The notes beneath the pieces are model-generated. The model was not told the origin of the DNA. It did no database searches and worked only from the letters and a program-made list of their open reading frames with translations. The position numbers and the translations under genes are program-made. Below, one piece after another: positions 5,396 to 10,705 of a stretch of 10,705 nt of DNA. The DNA is from CAYOFK01 sp964403185 (GTDB lineage Bacteria > Bacteroidota > Bacteroidia > Bacteroidales > VadinHA17), in NCBI GenBank assembly GCA_964403185.1, contig CAYOFK010000108.1:1-10705 (forward strand), in the 5' to 3' direction. Each line of letters begins with the position of its first letter. Positions within the stretch are counted from its first letter, which is position 1.

Positions 5396-6580
5396 ATGAT
5401 ACATCCATTCTCCCAAATATCCACAAATGAACTGAAAACATTTCTTTCAGAAGCAGCAGGGTTTGTAATTGATGTCCGGCCCGTTGATGCATATAACGGC
5501 TGGAGGCTTCAGAATGAGCAGCGCGGCGGACATATCAAAGGAGCAAAAAGCCTTCCGTTGAAATGGACCGGTTACATTGATTGGATTGAAATAGTGCGGT
5601 CAAAAAAAATGTCGCCTGAAGACGACATTGTCCTGTATGGATACACTAAAAATGAGACTGAAAAGGTGGCCGGACTGTTTTACCGGGCAGGCTATCTTAA
5701 ACTAAAAATTTACAATCACTTTGTTGATGAATGGTCATCGAATGATGAAATGCCCATGGACTTGCTGCCCCGGTATAAGAACCTGGTCCACCCTGATTGG
5801 GTCCGTTCCAAAATGTCAGACAATACGGCTCCGGATTACAAGGGGCAGAAAACCCTTATTTGCCATGCGCACTACCGCAACCGNNNNNNNNNNNNNNNNN
5901 NNNNNNNNNNNNNNNNNNNNNNNNNNNNNNNNNNNNNNNNNNNNNNNNNNNNNNNNNNNNNNNNNNNNNNNNNNNNNNNNNNNATGATGTATGCCGGCGT
6001 TAAGGATGTGAGGGTGCTGAATGGTGGCTTTCAGTCATGGAAAGATGCCGGTTATGAAATAAGCACGGCAGATGTCCCCAAAGTATCTGCAAAAAACTTT
6101 GGTTCCCTTATTCCTGCAAACCCGCGGCTTGCTGTCGATCTGCCTGAAGCAAAAGAACTACTGGCATCTGATGAGGGGGCATTGGTATGCGTAAGAAGTT
6201 GGCCGGAATTCACCGGGGAAGTGAGCGGTTATAATTACATTGAAAAGAAAGGGCGCATTCCGGGGGCCGTTTTCGGAAATTGCGGAACAGATGCTTACCA
6301 TATGGAAAATTACCGCAACCTCGACCATACCACCCGGGAATACCACGAAATAGCAACAATATGGAAAGAGGCCGGCATCAGTCCCGACAAACACCTGGCT
6401 TTTTATTGCGGTACAGGCTGGCGGGGAAGTGAGGCCTTTTACAATGCATGGTTGATGGGCTGGCCCAGGGTATCTGTATTCGACGGAGGTTGGTTTGAAT
6501 GGAGCACCCACCCTGAAAATCCTTTTGAAACCGGGGTGCCCGTCAAAATTAAAGCCGATATGAGCACATTGTCAAAATAA
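5396..6580 (+). CDS. Three-rhodanese-domain sulfurtransferase (interrupted by assembly gap)
   Basis: Cytoplasmic protein of at least 394 aa with no signal peptide. Domain 1 (about residues 8-125) has FVIDVRPVDAYNGW and GGHIKGAKSLP, but its active-site loop reads VLYGYTKNETE: the catalytic Cys is missing, so it is probably structural. Domain 2 (about 130-225) begins at LVHPDW, has LICHAHYRNR where the first rhodanese strand lies, and after the gap ends RVLNGGFQSWKDAGYEI; its active site is lost in the gap. Domain 3 (about 240-375) has LVCVRSWPEF, GRIPGAVFGNCG and an intact loop FYCGTGWRGSEAF with Cys338, so it should carry the persulfide. The frame is the same on both sides of the 100 N. It starts 147 bp after the transporter gene; a small stem GGGAG/CTCCC lies at 5331-5347. 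Sulfane-sulfur transfer is family knowledge, donor and acceptor are unknown. Confidence 0.9.
   Translation: MIHPFSQISTNELKTFLSEAAGFVIDVRPVDAYNGWRLQNEQRGGHIKGAKSLPLKWTGYIDWIEIVRSKKMSPEDDIVLYGYTKNETEKVAGLFYRAGYLKLKIYNHFVDEWSSNDEMPMDLLPRYKNLVHPDWVRSKMSDNTAPDYKGQKTLICHAHYRNXXXXXXXXXXXXXXXXXXXXXXXXXXXXXXXXXXMMYAGVKDVRVLNGGFQSWKDAGYEISTADVPKVSAKNFGSLIPANPRLAVDLPEAKELLASDEGALVCVRSWPEFTGEVSGYNYIEKKGRIPGAVFGNCGTDAYHMENYRNLDHTTREYHEIATIWKEAGISPDKHLAFYCGTGWRGSEAFYNAWLMGWPRVSVFDGGWFEWSTHPENPFETGVPVKIKADMSTLSK
5884..5983. other. Assembly gap of 100 N
   Basis: Exactly 100 N, the conventional placeholder for a gap of unknown length. It removes the middle of rhodanese domain 2. The spacing from first strand to C-terminal strand is about 80 residues in domain 1 and 97 in domain 3, but only about 51 across the gap. 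The true gap is therefore probably about 190-240 bp. Confidence 0.97.
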
Positions 6581-6645
6581 ATCTATTGCAAATTGCAAGT
6601 GCATCCCGTCATGGAATTGAGATAACAAACTAACAGAGAAAAAAA

Positions 6646-7515
6646 ATGAAAACGCAAAATATGAACTGGAAGCTTCTGGCAACTTCTTTTAATGAAGGCC
6701 TGAACAATGCACTTCAGCAACAACATCATGCGGCACAATTCATCGCCCTGGCAGGACGGCAACTGATCCCCCAAAGAACTGACGACAGCAACACAAATAT
6801 GCAGTACCAGGCCGGTAAGGAATGGCTGGTTGGGAATGAACTTCCAAATGGGGGCCGGATCGCGCTGCAATTGTCCGAGCTGAAGCTGTGCATACTTGAT
6901 GAAGAAAACGCCTGCAAAAACGAAATTCATCTGGTTGGCAAAACCAAACAGCAGGTTTTTGAACTATTGAAAAAAATCCTGGCCGGTCAGGATCTGGATG
7001 TTTCAAAATTCATTAATAAATTGCATTATGAGATCCCTGCGCATGAACTTGATGGAGTGGATGCGGTCTTTTCAATTCCTGAAAAGAAGTACTTTCAGGA
7101 AAACACAAGCTACCGGCACAATGCAGAGATTGCCCTGAATGAAATTGCCGGAATGTTTGAGAAGGCTGACCCGGTGAGGATCTGGCCCCATCATTTTGAT
7201 ACGGGTTCATTTGTTCCGGTGGCGTATAATGCTGATGGCGCTGTTTCAAAATCCATCGGACTGGGATGGGCCATTCCCGATGGCATGATCAATGAGCCCT
7301 ACTTTTATCTGAGCTTCTGGTCTGAGAGCCCGCTTGAAGATTTTAATAACCTGCCGGATCCTGAAACGGGAGAATGGATCAAAACCGGATGGAAAGGGGG
7401 CGTGGCAAGACATTCTGATATTCTGAAATGTTCCACTTCCGGTTTGCAACTGGAGTTTGTAGAATCATTCTTCAGGTCAGGCATCAAAATATTAACCAGA
7501 AACTTTAACCTTTAA
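6646..7515 (+). CDS. Uncharacterised WPHHFD-motif protein
   Basis: 289-aa soluble protein without signal peptide or membrane segment; function unknown. The N-terminal half (about residues 10-110) is helical (WKLLATSFNEGLNNALQQQ) followed by beta strands (NGGRIALQLSELKLCILDE). The C-terminal half carries VRIWPHHFDTGSFVPVA at about 184-200, then SIGLGWAIPDGMINEPYFYL and, after an acidic turn, WIKTGWKGGVARHSDIL. I recall WPHHFD followed by S-I-G-x-G and EPYxY in conserved hypothetical proteins of several phyla, with the paired His and Asp suggesting a metal or cofactor site; this is not proven. It lies 65 bp after the rhodanese gene and 8 bp before the Rieske/glutamate-synthase-like gene, so it is the first or second gene of that operon. 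GAG in the A-rich leader at 6636-6645 is a weak ribosome site. A second ATG at 6661 is possible. Confidence 0.8.
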   Translation: MKTQNMNWKLLATSFNEGLNNALQQQHHAAQFIALAGRQLIPQRTDDSNTNMQYQAGKEWLVGNELPNGGRIALQLSELKLCILDEENACKNEIHLVGKTKQQVFELLKKILAGQDLDVSKFINKLHYEIPAHELDGVDAVFSIPEKKYFQENTSYRHNAEIALNEIAGMFEKADPVRIWPHHFDTGSFVPVAYNADGAVSKSIGLGWAIPDGMINEPYFYLSFWSESPLEDFNNLPDPETGEWIKTGWKGGVARHSDILKCSTSGLQLEFVESFFRSGIKILTRNFNL

Positions 7516-7523
7516 ACCATAAC

Positions 7524-9146
7524 ATGCAAAAGCCCGTTAAGCTTATCGAGTATTCAAGCCTTCAGGATCGCATTCCGGTCCGTGCCGGAATAAAAGACCT
7601 TGATCTGGTTATTGTGCGATACGATGAAAAAGTGTCCGTTTTATACGGACGGTGTTTGCATCGTGGCGCTCTCATGGCCGACGGACATGTTGAGGGAAAC
7701 AACCTGATTTGCGGAGTGCACGGCTGGGATTACCGTTACGATACCGGAGTTTCGGAATATAACAATGCCGAGGCACTGTTTAAGTTTTCGTCAAAGATTG
7801 AAAGCGGGGCCGTATGGATTGATGAAGCTGAGATCAATGAATACCTTGAAAAATATCCCCAACCTTTCCGCCGTGAACAATACCTGGGTGTTTTTGACGA
7901 CACTCATCCTGAAAATACGGAACCATACACCCGCTATATCAAAGAGCTGGCTCAAAATGGATTAAAAAATATTGGTCACCACGGTTTCACCGAAGCAATG
8001 GGGGTTGACAGGGACACGCTTCCAAAATGGAGCGACATACAGTTTTTACCGGCTCAACTTTGGAAACAACCATTAATGGATGATGTTCCGGTGATGTCTG
8101 AAACGGTAATCGGACCGGCAGCTAAGAAACCCTTACTGCTTGCCATGCCTTTGTTTGTTTCCGACATGAGCTTTGGCGCTCTTTCAAAGGAAGCAAAAAT
8201 TGCACTGGCAAAAGGCGCTGAATTGGCAGGTACAGGCATCGCCAGTGGCGAGGGAGGCATGTTGCCGGAAGAACAGGCTTCCAACTCACGCTATCTTTAT
8301 GAAATGGCATCTGCAAAATTCGGCTTTAGCTGGGAAAATGTAAAACTGGCACAGGCTTTCCATTTTAAGGGCGGACAGGGAGCAAAGACAGGCACAGGAG
8401 GGCATCTGCCCGGCTCAAAGGTTACAAAGGAGATTGCAAGGGTCAGAGGACTGCGGGCCGGGGAAGCAGCCATCAGCCCTGCAGCATTCCCGGATTTAAT
8501 CTCTACGGAAGATTTTGAAGCATTTGCCAATGAGGTACGGAAACATTCGGGAGGAATACCGGTAGGATTTAAAATCGCCGCAAGCCATATAGAGAAGGAT
8601 ATTGATTTTGCCCTGAAGGCCGGAGCAGATTATATCATCCTGGATGGCCGTGGAGGCGGTACCGGTGCAGCTCCGGCAATATTAAGAAACAATATTAATG
8701 TTCCCACTATTCCGGCACTGGCAAGAGCCAGGTCTCATCTTGATAAATCAGGAGCGGACCAGGTGTCCCTCATTATTACAGGGGGCCTTCGCATTGCTGA
8801 GGATTTTGTAAAAGCACTGATGCTCGGAGCCGATGCTGTAGCCATTTCCAATTCTGCCCTCCAGGCAATTGGCTGTCTTGGAATGCGGGCCTGTCACACC
8901 AATAATTGTCCTGTCGGTATTGCCACACAAAAAGAACATCTTCGCCAGCGGATCATCATTGACCATTCGGCACATCAATTATTTAATTTCCTGAATGCTG
9001 TCAACGATTTGATGAAGGTTGTTGCAAGAGCTTGCGGGTACAACGATTTCAGAAAATTCAACATGAAAGACTTAGTGACTTTTAAACATGAAATGCATAA
9101 ACTTTCCGGGATCAGTTACGCGGGAATAACTAAATATAGAATTTGA
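7524..9146 (+). CDS. Rieske [2Fe-2S] domain fused to FMN/[3Fe-4S] glutamate-synthase-like domain
   Basis: 540-aa cytoplasmic protein. Residues 5-95 are a Rieske ferredoxin domain with ligands C44-x-H46 (RCLHRG) and C63-x2-H66 (CGVHGWDY). From about residue 190 to 510 it is a glutamate-synthase-type FMN barrel: SDMSFGALSKEAK, GEGGMLPEEQ, FKGGQGAKTGTGGHLPGSKV, the flavin-phosphate loop DGRGGGTGAAP (from residue 374) and ITGGLRIAEDFVKALMLGADAV. The three cysteines of a [3Fe-4S] cluster stand at C451, C457 and C462 (CLGMRACHTNNCPVG). No glutaminase domain is present, unlike full-size GltB, so it belongs with the archaeal-type/GltB2-like 'glutamate synthase-related' proteins; it may use ammonia from a partner or act on another substrate. 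Electron flow from the Rieske cluster through [3Fe-4S] to FMN is inferred. It is 8 bp after the WPHHFD gene and 4 bp before the DUF2721-like gene. Confidence 0.95.
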   Translation: MQKPVKLIEYSSLQDRIPVRAGIKDLDLVIVRYDEKVSVLYGRCLHRGALMADGHVEGNNLICGVHGWDYRYDTGVSEYNNAEALFKFSSKIESGAVWIDEAEINEYLEKYPQPFRREQYLGVFDDTHPENTEPYTRYIKELAQNGLKNIGHHGFTEAMGVDRDTLPKWSDIQFLPAQLWKQPLMDDVPVMSETVIGPAAKKPLLLAMPLFVSDMSFGALSKEAKIALAKGAELAGTGIASGEGGMLPEEQASNSRYLYEMASAKFGFSWENVKLAQAFHFKGGQGAKTGTGGHLPGSKVTKEIARVRGLRAGEAAISPAAFPDLISTEDFEAFANEVRKHSGGIPVGFKIAASHIEKDIDFALKAGADYIILDGRGGGTGAAPAILRNNINVPTIPALARARSHLDKSGADQVSLIITGGLRIAEDFVKALMLGADAVAISNSALQAIGCLGMRACHTNNCPVGIATQKEHLRQRIIIDHSAHQLFNFLNAVNDLMKVVARACGYNDFRKFNMKDLVTFKHEMHKLSGISYAGITKYRI

Positions 9147-9150
9147 AACC

Positions 9151-9516
9151 ATGCAATGGGTCGTACCACTCACAGTCCTGCCGGGAATCGGACTGATCGT
9201 TTTATCAACATCCAACCTGGTCATCAGTTTAAACAGGGAGATTGCCCGGTTAACCAAAACCAGGGATGTATTCAAGTACATCATCGGGTTGAAAATAGTG
9301 CAATTGAAAAGGCTGATCCGGGCCCAGGTTTTATTATATGTTGGAATTTTGTTCTTCCTGGGTTCCGGTGTGCTGGGCGCTGTAACAAACCCCGAAAACA
9401 TCTTTCCTGTTTTGAGCATGTTTGCAGGGGTTTTGGTGTTGATTTTCGCCATCATCCTGCTGATCATTTATGGATTTAAGTCTATCGATATAAGAGAGAA
9501 ACATCTGAAATTATGA
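9151..9516 (+). CDS. DUF2721-like three-helix membrane protein
   Basis: 121-aa integral membrane protein of unknown function. Hydrophobic segments lie at about residues 4-26 (VPLTVLPGIGLIVLSTSNLV...), 59-80 and 85-110. Between helices 1 and 2 is a basic amphipathic stretch (NREIARLTKTRDVFKY, then QLKRLIRAQ) that should lie on the cytoplasmic side. The start PGIGLIVLSTSN followed by a charged helix and QLKRL matches what I remember of DUF2721. It starts 4 bp after the Rieske/glutamate-synthase-like gene, and its TGA overlaps the next ATG in ATGA. Translational coupling on both sides suggests it is a partner of the two Rieske fusions, perhaps a membrane docking or quinone-side component; this is inference only. 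Confidence 0.75.
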   Translation: MQWVVPLTVLPGIGLIVLSTSNLVISLNREIARLTKTRDVFKYIIGLKIVQLKRLIRAQVLLYVGILFFLGSGVLGAVTNPENIFPVLSMFAGVLVLIFAIILLIIYGFKSIDIREKHLKL

Positions 9517-10705
9517 ACCAATCAACAAATCATATCTGGCACAAAGTCCTTGAGAGTAATGACGCCCTTCAGGAAAACCGTGTAGTAACAGTACTGGCCG
9601 GGCATAAGGAAATCTGTCTTTCAAAGTTTAATGGTAAGATCTGCGCACTCGATAATCTTTGCCCTCATCAGGGCGGACCTCTGGGCGAAGGAAGTATTGA
9701 AAACGGAATATTACGTTGCCCGTGGCATGGCTGGGATTACCATCCCTGTACGGGCAAAGCTCCGGGATTTGATGATGGTGTAGATCCGTATCCGGTTGAA
9801 GAACGGGAGGATGGAATTTATGTGGGGGTTCCGGAAGAAAAACCACATGCAGCCACTCTTTCGGATATCATGGCTGAAACCATGGTCAACTGGGGTATAG
9901 ACACCGTTTTTGGAATGGTGGGACATTCAAACCTGGGACTGGCCGATGCATTGAAAAGACTTGAAGACCAGGGCCGGATAAAATTTATTGCAATCAGGCA
10001 TGAAGGCGCCGGAGCTTTTGCCGCCAGCGCCTATGGGAAACTCACCGGTAAGCCCGCTGCCTGTTTTTCCATTGCAGGCCCGGGGGCCACAAACATGTTT
10101 ACAGGACTCTGGGATGCCAAAGTTGACCGGGCACCCATCCTGGCCCTTACCGGCCAGGTGGCTACACAGGTTGTGGGTACCGGTAATTTTCAGGAAGTCG
10201 ATCTGGTGCAGGCGTTTCAAACAGTGGCAGAATTCAATCACCGGGTCCAGCGGGACAGCCGTCATGCCGAACTCATGTCACTGGCTGTTAAACATGCCAT
10301 CATAAAAAGAGATGTGGCGCATTTGACCTTTCCCGATGAAATCCAGGAAATACCTGCAGGAGAAGAAATACCGCAAAAGTCTGAGGGAAGATTCGGCTCC
10401 CTGCAAATTGCACCCTCCAAAGAAAGTCTTGACCGGGCAACCGCTTTGATAAAAAAATCTGTGCGGCCTGTCATCATCGCCGGACATGGAGCCCGGTTCA
10501 CTATGGAGGCCATTACACAGTTTGCCGAAATGCTGAATGCTCCGGTACTGACTACTTTCAAGGGGAAAGGGCAAATCCCCGATGCACATCCGCTTGCCGC
10601 CGGAGTATTGGGCAGAAGCGGAACCCCTGTGGCCTCATTCTTTATGAATGAAAGCGACCTGCTCATCGTATTGGGGGCTTCCTTTAGCAACCACACCGGA
10701 ATAAC
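9513..10705 (+). CDS. Rieske [2Fe-2S] domain fused to pyruvate-oxidase/acetolactate-synthase-like TPP enzyme (3' end cut by window)
   Basis: 397 codons are visible and the frame is still open at the right edge. Residues 8-107 are a Rieske domain with C50-x-H52 (LCPHQGGPLGEG) and C69-x2-H72 (CPWHGWDYHPCTG). From residue 114 a thiamine-pyrophosphate enzyme begins: the PYR domain has IRHEGAGAFAASAYGKLTG with E164 as the TPP-activating glutamate, AGPGATNMFTG, ILALTGQVATQ and GTGNFQEVDLV. From about 305 the central TPP_enzyme_M domain starts (RPVIIAGHGAR, VLTTFKGKGQIPDAHP, LLIVLGASFSN). The C-terminal PP domain with the GDG..N Mg-TPP motif lies beyond the window. The sequence around FQEVD and AEFNHRV is closest, by eye, to PoxB-type pyruvate oxidases. 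The ATG overlaps the upstream TGA. Substrate is unknown: candidates are pyruvate or another 2-oxoacid, with electrons leaving through the Rieske cluster (inference). Confidence 0.93.
   Translation, partial: MNQSTNHIWHKVLESNDALQENRVVTVLAGHKEICLSKFNGKICALDNLCPHQGGPLGEGSIENGILRCPWHGWDYHPCTGKAPGFDDGVDPYPVEEREDGIYVGVPEEKPHAATLSDIMAETMVNWGIDTVFGMVGHSNLGLADALKRLEDQGRIKFIAIRHEGAGAFAASAYGKLTGKPAACFSIAGPGATNMFTGLWDAKVDRAPILALTGQVATQVVGTGNFQEVDLVQAFQTVAEFNHRVQRDSRHAELMSLAVKHAIIKRDVAHLTFPDEIQEIPAGEEIPQKSEGRFGSLQIAPSKESLDRATALIKKSVRPVIIAGHGARFTMEAITQFAEMLNAPVLTTFKGKGQIPDAHPLAAGVLGRSGTPVASFFMNESDLLIVLGASFSNHTGI

Noticed and set aside
9156..9479. 107-aa + strand open frame
   Set aside because: An alternative frame inside the membrane-protein gene, polar and without hydrophobic periodicity; the 9151 frame has three clear membrane segments and coupled stops and starts.
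10262..10696. 144-aa minus-strand open frame
   Set aside because: It is antisense to the TPP enzyme, whose motifs (GHGAR, TTFKGKGQ) are clear on the + strand.

Overview
The window looks like a chromosomal stretch from an uncultured member of the Bacteroidota, probably order Bacteroidales sensu lato. The evidence is indirect: a sigma-70 factor ending in the LRECIEKNWF-type tail of the TIGR02943 group; exported proteins whose signal peptides end just before a Gln or Asn; DUF4833-like and tRNA_anti-like OB-fold proteins typical of this phylum; weak Shine-Dalgarno sequences; and intergenic DNA carrying short hairpin repeats common in these genomes. A run of exactly 100 N at 5884-5983 shows that this is a draft scaffold. 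All genes recognised here lie on the + strand.

Layout. Positions 1-260 hold no gene, only a structured inverted repeat. At 261-1146 is a two-gene unit, an ECF-like sigma factor followed by a very small zinc-site anti-sigma protein. Positions 1147-1834 are gene-free and repeat-rich: three 84-bp tandem units, the last one decayed, plus at least six short perfect or near-perfect hairpins. At 1835-3868 are three exported or membrane-anchored proteins: a rhodanese-thioredoxin fusion, an OB-fold protein and a YceI-like lipocalin. They end at a strong intrinsic terminator (3894-3928). At 4002-5248 are a DUF4833-like exported protein and a LysE-type exporter.

From 5396 to the right edge is the most interesting part. 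It begins with a cytoplasmic protein of three rhodanese domains, interrupted by the gap, followed by four tightly packed genes: a WPHHFD-motif protein of unknown function; a Rieske domain fused to an FMN / [3Fe-4S] glutamate-synthase-like domain; a three-helix DUF2721-like membrane protein; and a Rieske domain fused to a pyruvate-oxidase/acetolactate-synthase-like thiamine-pyrophosphate enzyme. The last of these runs off the window. Spacings among the four are 8 bp, 4 bp and a 4-bp ATGA overlap, so they are very probably one operon. Two unrelated flavin/thiamine-type catalytic domains that each carry an N-terminal Rieske [2Fe-2S] module, flanking a small membrane protein, suggest an undescribed redox pathway. 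Its substrate cannot be read from the sequence.

How the genes may work together (inference): the left half handles envelope functions, with a possible thiol or sulfane-sulfur role for the rhodanese-thioredoxin protein. The right half looks like cytoplasmic sulfur transfer next to an iron-sulfur/flavin/TPP redox module. No RNA gene, CRISPR array or transposase was found.
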